A stretch of DNA of 64,000 nt from Cyanobacteriota bacterium (GCA_022402445.1 JAKRSF010000005.1:62001-126000), one strand, 5' to 3'. Positions 26,968-35,155 are shown, counted from the stretch's first letter. The notes: generated by a model from the letters alone, not told the origin. Numbers and translations: made by a program.

Positions 26968-28191
26968 ATGGCACAGCAGCAGCCCCCGAGCCCCTCCGAT
27001 CATCCCACCGCGACGACGGCCCACCAAGCCGGGGCGGGGTTCGATGCGGAGCAAACCTTTGATCTGATTGATCGCTTGCTGCCCTTTGAGGTGTGTCTCT
27101 ATCACCAGGTCTTGCCCCTGCGCATTGAGGGCCAAAGTCTGATTTTGGGGGCGGTCTGTCCGGAGGATGCGAGCAGTTTGGATTATGTGCGCCAAATGTT
27201 GGCCCATACGCGCTACGCGATCGCGTTGCAGCCCATTTCCGCCCAGCTTCAGCAACATTTTCTGTCGGCATTTCTCAACTACGATCGCCAGATCAAAGCC
27301 TCCAATAGTGATTTGCTGTGGGAGGATCATGGCCAGCCCCTGCGGGATTTGCACCAGGCGGATTCGCCCACGATTCCCATGGGGGATTTGCGGACGGGGG
27401 ATACGGTGGCCCTGGGCGATCGCCCTGCGGGATCGGCGGAGCCGACGGTGGAGCAGTTCCAGCAGGATTTTGAGGCGGCCCTCGATGCGGAAAGTGGCTA
27501 TCCGAAGGGGGTGCGCGATCGCGCTGGGGGCGGCGAGGTGGATCGCTCGCGCGGCACAGAGTCCCTGGATGCCCCGGTGTCGCGCCAGCCGATTCCGCCC
27601 CTGCTGAAGGTGAAGGCCCCCTTTGCTGATCGCCACCTTTCGACCCTGGCGAATTTGCCGCCGCGCGTGTTGGCCCAGGAGTTGCTCCAGCGGGCGATCG
27701 TCCAGGGCATCGGGCGGCTGTATCTAGAACGGCAGGGGGACACGGGCCGCGTCCTGTGCAGCCAAGATGGGGTGCTCCAGGCGGCCCTGGAGGGGATTGA
27801 TCGCGCCACGTTCCAGGGGGTGATCAATGAACTGAAAATTCTGGCGGATTTGCCCCTGATGATGGTGGAGCGGCCTAAGCAGGTGGAAATCGAGCGGCGC
27901 TATGAGGGGGAATTGCTGCTGCTGCGCCTGCGGATTGTGCCCGGTCAAGATGGGGAAGAGGGCACGTTGCAGGTGCTGCGGGGGGCGGCCCTCAAGTTCT
28001 ATCAGCAGCAGCAGTTGACGAAATTGGGTCAGGATGCCCTGAGTTTGGCGCGCAAGCTTCAGCAGCAGGTGGCGGAAATCCACGCCCGCGCCCGCCTCAC
28101 CCCAAGCATCAGTACGGAGCAGATGGCGGCGCTGCCGGAGTTGAAGGCGGCGGTGGGCTGGCTGGCGAGTATGCTCGATAGTCTCGAATAG
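26968..28191 (+). CDS. PilB/GspE N-terminal-domain protein lacking the ATPase domain
   Basis: A 407-residue soluble protein. Residues 25-110 resemble the T2SSE/MshEN N1 domain (FDLIDRLLPFEVCLYHQVLPLRIEGQSLILG). Residues about 240-330 resemble the N2 domain just before the motor core of PilB: LLQRAIVQGIGRLYLE, then a beta strand with CSQDGVL, then INELKILADLP. The Walker A, Asp-box and Walker B regions are entirely missing; instead there is a helical C-terminus. The start is ATG 26968 (MAQQQPPSP). It may act as a regulatory or adaptor partner of the type IV pilus motors. No pilus genes are adjacent. Confidence 0.75.
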   Translation: MAQQQPPSPSDHPTATTAHQAGAGFDAEQTFDLIDRLLPFEVCLYHQVLPLRIEGQSLILGAVCPEDASSLDYVRQMLAHTRYAIALQPISAQLQQHFLSAFLNYDRQIKASNSDLLWEDHGQPLRDLHQADSPTIPMGDLRTGDTVALGDRPAGSAEPTVEQFQQDFEAALDAESGYPKGVRDRAGGGEVDRSRGTESLDAPVSRQPIPPLLKVKAPFADRHLSTLANLPPRVLAQELLQRAIVQGIGRLYLERQGDTGRVLCSQDGVLQAALEGIDRATFQGVINELKILADLPLMMVERPKQVEIERRYEGELLLLRLRIVPGQDGEEGTLQVLRGAALKFYQQQQLTKLGQDALSLARKLQQQVAEIHARARLTPSISTEQMAALPELKAAVGWLASMLDSLE

Positions 28192-28258
28192 GAGGCGGCA
28201 GTGGGGCTGGGTGGGGGCGATCGCCAGCCAAACAAATCGACCCAAAAAACCCACCAGA

Positions 28259-28278
28259 CAAGGGGCTTAAGCCCCTTG
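28259..28278. repeat. Dispersed 20-bp perfect palindrome (copy 2)
   Basis: Identical to the element at 12754-12773. It is preceded in both places by an AAC/CCA-rich phrase and lies downstream of the PilB-like gene's stop codon and of the convergent phosphatase. It may work as a bidirectional hairpin terminator. Confidence 0.75.
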
Positions 28279-28353
28279 CTCCTGTCGGCTGTAGCCAAGA
28301 CACGGTAGGGATTTCAGGCGGTTTGACCGCAGCCCCTAAGGCACAAATTGTCC

Positions 28354-29733
28354 CTAGAGTGCCCCCGCCGCCGTCTTGTCGAGGATGGTGCCGGACAGAT
28401 GATGGGTGGCGTTCATCATTTGCAGCATCGGCAGACCCGTCGAGCCGTTGGGATAGCAGATGGCGCTGACGCCGCCGTTCCCCTGCTTGAAGCGCCAGAA
28501 GCTTGCGGGGCCGAGGCCGGTGATCTGGCACAGCAGCGCTTTGTTGACCGCATCATGGGCAACGACTAATCCCGTCAGGCAGCGATCGCCCCCCGCCGCC
28601 GCCGTCCGCTCTTCCCCATCTTTGACGATCGCCGCCCAGGCCGCCGCCGCCCGATCCCATACCTGCTGGAGGTTTTCCCCCTCGGGCATTTGGACCGTTT
28701 CCGGAGCCGTTTGCCATTGATCGAGCAGGTCGCCGTATTCCGCGCGGATTTCCGCCTCGTATTTGCCCTCCCAGGTGCCGTGGCTGATTTCCTGGAGGTC
28801 GTCGAGCAGTTGCAGGCTCAGGTGCTCATGCTCCGCCAGGATTGCTTCCGCCGTGGCCTTGGGCCGCAGCATGGGGCTACTGAAGGCAAAGTCGAGGGTG
28901 ATTTGCTTGAGGAAATCCGCCGCCTTGCGGGCCTGGGCGAGGCCGTTGTCGTTGAGGGGCACGTCGATTTGGCCCTGGAAACGCCCCTGCCGGTTCCATT
29001 CCGTTTCCCCGTGGCGCACCAGGAGCAGTTGGGGGCCGCAGTCACTGGGGCTTGGTTCCGGCAGGGCGCGGCACCCCTGTAGGCCGGCCAGGTGGGCCGT
29101 CAGGTTCATCGATTCCAGTTGGGCGGCGCTGCCGTAGCCCCCGGCAAAATTCAGAACGCTGATGCCGCAGTTGGATTGCAGGAGCCCTTGGTAGCGATCG
29201 GCTCCGATGCCCATGGCGGTGCTGATCAGGCAGCGGTTGATGCCGTTGTGGCCGACGATCGCGATCGTTTCCCCCTGGTGTTTATCGAGGATGCTTTGCC
29301 AGAAGGCGTCGGCCTGTTGCCGCAAATCTAGGACCGGAAAATAGTCCCCCTCGGGCAGGGCCATGGAGAATTCGTGGGGCCGTTCTTTCCAGCAGCTATA
29401 GCCATCCGGGTCGGCGGCGCGCACGTCCGAAACCGATCGCCCAGCCCAGAGGGGTAGGTTTACTTCCTGCAACAGTTCGTTGACCGTCAGGGGGATGGGG
29501 CGATCGCCCTGGGCTTCGAGGTGGCTGAGGATCGTTTCTGCCGTTTGGCGCGCCCGCTGGAGGGGGCTGCAATAGAACGCGGCGAGGGGTAAACCTTCCA
29601 GGGCGATCGCGACCCGCTGGGCCTGGGTTTTGCCAAAATCCGTGAGGATCGAGTCGTCGCAGCGCCCTTGGATGATGCGGCGGGTGTTGTAGCTGCTTTG
29701 TCCGTGGCGGATGAGGATGACGCGCGTAGCCAG
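28354..29733 (-). CDS. Two-domain histidine phosphatase (PspA-like), apparent CTG start
   Basis: A 459-residue tandem histidine phosphatase of the phosphoglycerate-mutase superfamily, as in the two-domain cyanobacterial phosphatases linked to phosphoserine. Each half has its own phosphohistidine motif: RHGQSSYN (H10) and RHGETEWN (H241), with second catalytic His in VGHNGIN (H162) and VAHDAVN. The N-terminal 87 residues, LATRVILIRHGQSSYN onward, are clearly coding but begin at CTG 29733: an in-frame TAG lies five codons upstream and no ATG, GTG or TTG occurs before the internal TTG at 29472, which would cut off the first active site. AGGAGG at 29742-29747 is spaced 8 bases from the CTG. Confidence 0.88.
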   Translation of the reverse strand: MATRVILIRHGQSSYNTRRIIQGRCDDSILTDFGKTQAQRVAIALEGLPLAAFYCSPLQRARQTAETILSHLEAQGDRPIPLTVNELLQEVNLPLWAGRSVSDVRAADPDGYSCWKERPHEFSMALPEGDYFPVLDLRQQADAFWQSILDKHQGETIAIVGHNGINRCLISTAMGIGADRYQGLLQSNCGISVLNFAGGYGSAAQLESMNLTAHLAGLQGCRALPEPSPSDCGPQLLLVRHGETEWNRQGRFQGQIDVPLNDNGLAQARKAADFLKQITLDFAFSSPMLRPKATAEAILAEHEHLSLQLLDDLQEISHGTWEGKYEAEIRAEYGDLLDQWQTAPETVQMPEGENLQQVWDRAAAAWAAIVKDGEERTAAAGGDRCLTGLVVAHDAVNKALLCQITGLGPASFWRFKQGNGGVSAICYPNGSTGLPMLQMMNATHHLSGTILDKTAAGAL

Positions 29734-29741
29734 GGTTCTGT

Positions 29742-29747
29742 CCTCCT
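29742..29747 (-). promoter_or_regulatory. Shine-Dalgarno site deciding a CTG start
   Basis: On the minus strand AGGAGG stands 8 bases before CTG 29733. It is one of the strongest ribosome-binding sites in the window, and its spacing selects the CTG rather than any downstream codon. Confidence 0.75.
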
Positions 29748-29867
29748 ACAAAGGGGCGAGCGATAGGTGGGCCGGGGCCGAATGCCGATGGGCCAAGTCA
29801 AATTTTGACATTATCTGGACTCAACTACTCTCTCAAGGACTGAATAGGAGCTATTGCCAGACATTAT

Positions 29868-30644
29868 TTAAACAGACAATAGGTTGTTCAAGAAATCAAG
29901 CACGTTTTTAAGGCTCGAAACCTGAGTGATGGTTTGAGAATTGATCCAATTATCCTTCGCGATGCTAGCCGTATTTGTCATCCCCGGCTTAAGAATACTT
30001 ACAACCGTTGCGATTATGGCTTTTTGTCTGTCGAAAGGCTTCCATCTAAGTTGCTGAATCTCCGAATCAGAAAACTGATCAATATAGGATCGAGCTTTTT
30101 GCATATACTCGGTATAGGCAACATCTCCGCATTCGCATATCAACGTATCCAGTACACCCTGATCTAGGTTGTTCGGCAAAATGTAAATCCCTAGCCTTGG
30201 AACAGTTTGAGTCACGAAACCTGCCGCCCTAGTCTCATACGGGAAGTCAGAGAAAAGCTCCTTTAATTCATCATGATACTTCTTTGCAACTTGACTGGGC
30301 GGTCGCTTATCTGAATCGGCAACAACCGCAAAAGCTGCCAGTGAATCTAAGTAATCAATGTCAGATAGCTTATCTTTTAAGTTGGCTGGTAGATTACTAC
30401 CCTCGCCTGCATATACGGCTACAGACAAGGTGTCAGTATAAAGAACTGATGGCATGTCAAGCCTTTGATGAAGATTGCCCGTTTTTGAAGGATAGTTGGG
30501 GATAAACTTACGCCATAAACCATCTAGATTCTCATCGTTAATGCGTTTACATTCCTTGAAGTCGAGAAAATTGCGGAGGATTTTGACTAAAAATGCTTGA
30601 TCGTGATTTCCTTCAACCCCAATTAGCACACATTTTCGTTTCAC
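29868..30644 (-). CDS. DUF3226 TOPRIM-like nuclease, partner of AAA15 ATPase
   Basis: A 258-residue protein with TOPRIM features: an N-terminal strand followed by the catalytic-type Glu (VLIGVEGNHDQAFL, E11), then AFAVVADSDKRPPS with the DxD pair (D110, D112), then the DUF3226 hallmark PRLGIYILPNNLDQGVLDTLI. DUF3226 is related to OLD-type and RloB-like TOPRIM domains. The GTG start at 30644 overlaps the stop of the upstream ATPase (GTGA), so the two are translationally coupled. The gene is strongly AT-rich with no HIP1 site. By analogy with split OLD/PARIS-type systems, it would be the effector nuclease released or licensed by the ATPase; this is inference. Confidence 0.82.
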   Translation of the reverse strand: MKRKCVLIGVEGNHDQAFLVKILRNFLDFKECKRINDENLDGLWRKFIPNYPSKTGNLHQRLDMPSVLYTDTLSVAVYAGEGSNLPANLKDKLSDIDYLDSLAAFAVVADSDKRPPSQVAKKYHDELKELFSDFPYETRAAGFVTQTVPRLGIYILPNNLDQGVLDTLICECGDVAYTEYMQKARSYIDQFSDSEIQQLRWKPFDRQKAIIATVVSILKPGMTNTASIAKDNWINSQTITQVSSLKNVLDFLNNLLSV

Positions 30645-31819
30645 CAGCGTATCTCCTGCCCAAAATCTTCCCGCAGCCGTTTCAATCTACCCCAATCGTG
30701 CCTCACTACCCGCGTTTGCGTCTCCTTCGGTTCAAGGCGATAAAGAACAAGATCTGATTGATCCTCAGTCGCTTCCAGCAGGGCATCAACAGCTTCAAGA
30801 CTATGAGTTGTTGCAAAGAGCTGCACATTCATGCTCTTACACCATTTAACGAGCCAACTGAATGAGTCTTGCAATGCTTCAGTGTGAATTGCAGATTCGA
30901 GTTCGTCTATCAGCAAAACACCTCCTTTGACGCTCGCAAGATTAAGAGCTATATGGAGTAGTCGGCGAACTCCATCACCAAAGGTACTGATAGGTACAAG
31001 TCCTAGCTTTTTATGTTGAATATAGATATTAAATCGATAGGGATTTTGCCCTGGAGGTAATAGGATTTCCATGTCGGAAATGTTTTGATCTAACTGACGT
31101 AACAAGTTTAATACATCGGCTTTGAAATTTTGAAATCTAGCATCTGATAGCAGCCTGAATTGCCCAATGACTGAACGATGAGATGAAGGAGTAACTACTG
31201 CAGTAAGCAGACTGGGTTCTCGTTGCCTATTCAGTCTAAAGAAAGTCCCACGCTCCCAAATCTGCCAGCTTTCCTTAATATTTCCTTTTAGGCTGTTGGA
31301 AAGATCTGATTGCTCAGTGTACAATTCGACATTTAAATTGAGTCCCCTTCGTGCTTCAAGAGTGTCCCCGCTTTCACTCAGTTGCTCGTCTTCAATATCA
31401 GTGAGTTGTTCATCTTCAGAGACAGTCCTTTTTCGCGTCCCGGAGACAGACATTCCCTCTATTTCCTCATAGGATGCGTCCATCTTCTTGACTGTAAATA
31501 AACCACTGCTGGAAATCGAAATTATTCCCAGCTTGAGTGTTTCCTGGTCTAACGAAAGATCGTGTACAAAAAGCCATTGGAGTGCATCGAGAGGTGATGT
31601 CTGAGGCACTCTATACTCTTGCTCTCTCTGTCTGGCCGTGCTTAGCCATGCTCTTATATCCAATGGGTGACAGTAAATTGATAGAGCTTCAAGAACACTC
31701 GTCTTGCCTGAATTATTCATTCCAACAAGTAAATTGATATGACCGAGATCCTTGAGGTCAAGATCTTTAATTCCTCTAAACTTGTGGATCGTGATACTAT
31801 CAAGATTTTTTGTGGTCAT
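30641..31819 (-). CDS. AAA15/OLD-type ABC ATPase
   Basis: A 392-residue SMC/ABC-like ATPase. Walker A is GMNNSGKT (33-40, K39) after the usual opening ITIHKFRGIKDLDL. A variable coiled or insert region follows (about 55-260), then a signature-like TFGDGVRRLL (279-288), Walker B VLLIDELE (D305, E306) and an H-switch His in ATTHSLEA (H339). It lacks a C-terminal TOPRIM domain, which is supplied by the next gene. AAA15 ATPases of this kind drive anti-phage systems such as PARIS (AriA) and related OLD nucleases. It sits in the AT-rich, HIP1-free island, consistent with horizontal acquisition. Confidence 0.88.
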   Translation of the reverse strand: MTTKNLDSITIHKFRGIKDLDLKDLGHINLLVGMNNSGKTSVLEALSIYCHPLDIRAWLSTARQREQEYRVPQTSPLDALQWLFVHDLSLDQETLKLGIISISSSGLFTVKKMDASYEEIEGMSVSGTRKRTVSEDEQLTDIEDEQLSESGDTLEARRGLNLNVELYTEQSDLSNSLKGNIKESWQIWERGTFFRLNRQREPSLLTAVVTPSSHRSVIGQFRLLSDARFQNFKADVLNLLRQLDQNISDMEILLPPGQNPYRFNIYIQHKKLGLVPISTFGDGVRRLLHIALNLASVKGGVLLIDELESAIHTEALQDSFSWLVKWCKSMNVQLFATTHSLEAVDALLEATEDQSDLVLYRLEPKETQTRVVRHDWGRLKRLREDFGQEIRW

Positions 31820-32329
31820 TTGCTTTTTTTAGCTTAATCGAAGTATATTCTGTTGATTGACGACGCATGAGATCGTTTCTTAACTGATCATGTTCGGCGA
31901 GTTTTAATACCAACACTTCCAGATATTACGGATAGTCGATAGTTATAGTAGTTGCGATGATTAATGAGGTTGCAGAAGCCTTGATACGCAAGGAGCATGG
32001 GACGAAATGTGCCTCTTGCCGACCGAAATCGTTATTTTTCTCCCTGGCTTAAGCTTACATGCCATCGGTGGTTTGGGCCACTATCGCAAAAGCGAAAGCT
32101 AAACGTCTCATCCTGCCTGCCGCTTCTAGCCTAGGCAGCAACAGGGTCGTGCAGAGATTGATCTAGTGTATGGTTACGTCTCCCTTGCTTAGCCTCTAGG
32201 ATTGAGCGGGATTAAGAGCACAGTTTTTCAGTTCACTGAGGACGATGACTTCCTAATGCTGAAACTGTTCAAGAGACTGGACCGCCACTTTGGCAAGGTT
32301 GTGATCGCCCCCGAATACACCGGTTTTAG
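31820..32329. other. Intergenic boundary of the AT-rich island
   Basis: These 510 bases lie between the ATPase and crr7. The part next to the ATPase is AT-rich and should hold its promoter. Nearer crr7, frame + at about 32202-32336 reads like a fragment of a longer protein (KLFKRLDRHFGKVVIAPEYT) with no start or domain of its own. It faintly resembles the pre-zinc-finger part of TnpB/OrfB transposases and may be a decayed insertion sequence. No intact gene is present. Confidence 0.45.
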
Positions 32330-32602
32330 TCAGTCTCCATTGGGACGTTCGAGCCGCACCGCATACCACTGCAACAGGCGATCCGGCCCCAAATCCAACT
32401 CACAGGATGTATCGATCAGAGACTGCACTCGCTCCGCCGTCGTCTCGAACTTTTGTAAATCGCGCGGCAGCTCATCCCCCAACTGCGCGATCGCGGCGGT
32501 CAAGCGATCGCGCAACTCCGCCACCGTCACGATCTGTTCAGGGCCATCGGCTTCGAGGACTACGAAATAGCCACTATCGTCATAGAGCAACGGATCCGCC
32601 AT
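32330..32602 (-). CDS. crr7: Chlororespiratory reduction protein 7 (NDH-1 assembly factor)
   Basis: A 90-residue soluble protein matching the Crr7 family: an N-terminal MADPLLYDDSGYFVVLEADGPEQ segment and the conserved C-terminal LPRDLQKFETTAERVQSLIDTSCELDLGPDRLLQWYAVRLE. In chloroplasts CRR7 is needed to assemble the photosynthetic NDH complex used in cyclic electron flow. The start is ATG 32602. It follows chlG by 22 bases on the same strand, so the two are probably co-transcribed. Confidence 0.9.
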   Translation of the reverse strand: MADPLLYDDSGYFVVLEADGPEQIVTVAELRDRLTAAIAQLGDELPRDLQKFETTAERVQSLIDTSCELDLGPDRLLQWYAVRLERPNGD

Positions 32603-32624
32603 AGGTGTTTGTTAGCGCCCTAAA

Positions 32625-33623
32625 TTAAATACCCGCATGGCCCATGGCCAGCCCCGCCACCAGCATCCCCAGCACCAAAAACGGTTGGGCACTGGCCTGA
32701 TACTTCACATCATTTTCCAGAGGATTGCGCAGGAAGTACATGTCCTGAAACACGATCTGCGGAATCACCAGCAGGGCCAAAATTGACGCGTACAAATTCT
32801 CGCTCAGGGTGAGCAAATAGCCCGCAATGCCAAACTGGAACGTGTCGATCATCACCACACAAATCCACGCGGCCCCCGTCACCCCAAACATCACCGGCAA
32901 GGATTTCAGGCCCAGGGCGCGATCGCCCTCGACGCTCTTGAAATCATTGACGATCGCAATACCCAACCCTGCCAAACTGTAGATCAGCGTCACCACCATC
33001 ACCGTCGGCGTCAGGGTACCAAACAGGGCCTGACCCGCCCACCAGGGCAAAGCAATGTAGCTCGCCCCCAGGGCATAGTTTCCTAGCCAGCCATTTTGCT
33101 TCAGCTTCAGGGGCGGCGCGGAATAGATGAACGCAATGAACGTGCCCACCAACGCCGTCACAAAAATCGTCGGGAAGTCGTGGCCCGCCCATTGATCCAA
33201 GCCATAGGCCAAGGCCCAGCCCCCCAGCAGCAGCACAATCACCTGGGCGATCACCTGCTTCTCGGAAATGGCTCCGGAGGGAATGGGTCGATAGGGCTCG
33301 TTGATGGCGTCGATCTCGCGATCGTAGTAATCGTTGATCGTTTGGGTGTAGCCCGTCAGCAGCGGCCCCGACAGCAACATGCAGGCGGCGGATTTGAGGA
33401 CATTTTCTAAGGTCCAGTCAAAGTGGCCCGACGAGGCCGCCCCGCAGACCACGCCCCAGATCAAAGGGATCCAGGTGATCGGCTTCATCAACTGGAGGCG
33501 GATTTTCCAGAGGTTCGTTTCGCCCGCCGCCGCCCCTTTCATGCCCAGCATTTGCCGAGCTTTGGAGCCTTCGTCATTGGCCGCAGGGGTGGAGGTGGGG
33601 GGAGTATTTTCGGGGGCAGCCAT
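32625..33623 (-). CDS. chlG: Chlorophyll synthase ChlG
   Basis: ChlG esterifies chlorophyllide a with geranylgeranyl or phytyl diphosphate, the last step of chlorophyll a synthesis. The 332-residue UbiA-family membrane prenyltransferase shows nine or so helices, the prenyl-diphosphate/Mg site NDYYDREIDAINEPYRPIPSG, and the second Asp-rich loop NDFKSVEGDRALG. The N-terminal 40 residues are polar and poorly conserved. Placement beside crr7, a GET3-like ATPase and petP makes this a thylakoid assembly cluster. ATG 33623 starts the frame. Confidence 0.97.
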   Translation of the reverse strand: MAAPENTPPTSTPAANDEGSKARQMLGMKGAAAGETNLWKIRLQLMKPITWIPLIWGVVCGAASSGHFDWTLENVLKSAACMLLSGPLLTGYTQTINDYYDREIDAINEPYRPIPSGAISEKQVIAQVIVLLLGGWALAYGLDQWAGHDFPTIFVTALVGTFIAFIYSAPPLKLKQNGWLGNYALGASYIALPWWAGQALFGTLTPTVMVVTLIYSLAGLGIAIVNDFKSVEGDRALGLKSLPVMFGVTGAAWICVVMIDTFQFGIAGYLLTLSENLYASILALLVIPQIVFQDMYFLRNPLENDVKYQASAQPFLVLGMLVAGLAMGHAGI

Positions 33624-33640
33624 GGGTCTTCTCCGAGGGT

Positions 33641-34732
33641 CTAGAACGAGATGATCAGGTGGCGATCTTGGAATTTGGCTCCGGTGACGGGGCGACCGCT
33701 GAGGGCGGGGGGCAGCTTCACGTTGCGCCGCTGATCCCCCGCTTCGACGGTGACTTCGGGGCCGTATTGGGTGAGTTTGACTTGCTTTTTGTCAAAGCTG
33801 GGCAGGAATAGGCGCACCTGCCGATTGGCCACGTCGATGTCGAGGGGTTTGGGGGCGGCGATCGCGAGGGCTTCAAAATCCGGCAAGGCGGCGGCGATCG
33901 CGGCGGAATCCCCCTCCGGCACCGACAGGATCGGCAACGGCGCAAAGTTTTCTTCCAAATGGCCCGGTTCACTGCCCCGATTGAGCAGGACACCGCCAAC
34001 GGTGATGCCCGACTGCTGGGCACTGCCCCAGAGATAGGCCGCCGTGGCCGCCGCCGCGCGATCGCCCGTGGTCACCAGCATCGCCGCCAGCTTGCGCGGA
34101 TCACTGACCACTGATCGCCCCTGTTCAAGCAAATCCGTCGCTTCCCCAAAGGGCTCATCCCAGCGGTCCACACCGCCCCCCGCCAGCACCGCCGCCGACA
34201 CCGGCCCGATGAACGGATTGATGGCCTTCATAAAATCCGAATCGCCAATCACCTGCCGGAACCGCCGCACGTACCACGACAGCACCTCCGGCAGACCCAA
34301 CAGGCGCAGGGCGGCCAAATCCCCAGCCCCGTCGTACACGATCACGTCATAGGCCCCGCCATCGTCATACTTGCGCAGGGCGCTGAGGGTCAGGGCGCTA
34401 TCGAGGCCGGGAAACATGGCCAATTCTTCGCCATACACGTCCTTAAAGAACGGCGATCGCAGGTACCGGGCCTCCAGGGATTTTAGTTCTCCCCAGCCCC
34501 GCTCCAGTAGGGCCACACTGGTGGGCTGCACGGCGCTGAAGTTGGACGCGATCGCCACGGGATCCGCCCCAATGTCCCCCTCGCGGCCCAGGGCAATGCC
34601 AAAGGCCGGTCCTGGATCCTGACTGAAGAGCAGCACCCGCTTACCGTTGTCCGCCAGGTGCCGCGCCGCCGCGATCGCCAGCGTCGTGCGCCCCGTTCCG
34701 CCCTTACCCAGGAAGGTCAGCGTCAGTGCCAT
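33641..34732 (-). CDS. GET3/ArsA family ATPase
   Basis: A 363-residue P-loop ATPase of the TRC40/GET3/ArsA family. The deviant Walker A reads GKGGTGRTT: the intermonomer Lys (second position) is kept, but the usual P-loop Lys before Thr is Arg. YDVIVYDGAGD supplies the switch-like strand, and the C-terminal 90 residues form an Hsp20-like beta domain (IDVANRQVRLFLPSFDKKQVKLTQYG), as in plastid/cyanobacterial ArsA-like proteins rather than arsenite pumps. No ars genes are nearby. It ends 17 bases before chlG on the same strand, so a role in delivering or assembling membrane proteins of photosynthesis is plausible but unproven. Confidence 0.88.
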   Translation of the reverse strand: MALTLTFLGKGGTGRTTLAIAAARHLADNGKRVLLFSQDPGPAFGIALGREGDIGADPVAIASNFSAVQPTSVALLERGWGELKSLEARYLRSPFFKDVYGEELAMFPGLDSALTLSALRKYDDGGAYDVIVYDGAGDLAALRLLGLPEVLSWYVRRFRQVIGDSDFMKAINPFIGPVSAAVLAGGGVDRWDEPFGEATDLLEQGRSVVSDPRKLAAMLVTTGDRAAAATAAYLWGSAQQSGITVGGVLLNRGSEPGHLEENFAPLPILSVPEGDSAAIAAALPDFEALAIAAPKPLDIDVANRQVRLFLPSFDKKQVKLTQYGPEVTVEAGDQRRNVKLPPALSGRPVTGAKFQDRHLIISF

Positions 34733-34826
34733 AAGGTTGTATTCAATTCAAATGCGACAGGATCAAGCGGTGGGCGGGGCGATCGCCCTGGAACGCCCCA
34801 GACGCTCAGCCAGGAACCCAGGTCCG

Positions 34827-35027
34827 TTAAACGGCCTCGAGTTCGTCCTCAAAAAACCAGGTGGCAAACTGGTCATCAAACTTCACGACCAGGCCCAGGT
34901 TCTTGCCGTCGAGAATTTTGTAGTTGTCCACGACACCGGTGGGGTTTTTCTTGATCTTCTCCACCAAATCGCTAGAGATGCGATCGCGAACGCGACAGAC
35001 CTTTACGCGCTGACCGATTTCAATCAC
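34827..35027 (-). CDS. petP: Cytochrome b6f complex subunit PetP (DUF2862)
   Basis: A 66-residue SH3-like protein beginning GTG 35027 (MIEIGQRVKVCRVRDRIS) and ending FATWFFEDELEAV. It matches PetP, the small peripheral subunit of the cyanobacterial cytochrome b6f complex that influences cyclic versus linear electron flow. It is the first gene of the minus-strand run petP, GET3-like ATPase, chlG, crr7. It is divergent from hisF with a 128-base shared upstream region. Confidence 0.9.
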   Translation of the reverse strand: MIEIGQRVKVCRVRDRISSDLVEKIKKNPTGVVDNYKILDGKNLGLVVKFDDQFATWFFEDELEAV

Positions 35028-35155
35028 GACTAAAACCGTCTCTAGTAAACTAATCCACAGCTTACAAGACTACTGCATTTTCGCTCCCTTGCACGGCTTG
35101 TCCGCCCCCTGGGGCGCGATCGCCTCCCGTTGTTCCACCCTTCGCCCCTCGCCCC

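Noticed and set aside
26714-27271. 185-codon frame on the minus strand across the PilB-like gene's start
   Set aside because: It spans a promoter region and the antisense of a coding region, with no domain.
29487-29801. 104-codon serine/arginine-rich frame upstream of the phosphatase
   Set aside because: It is out of frame with the real N-terminal phosphatase domain, which reads clearly through the same DNA from CTG 29733.
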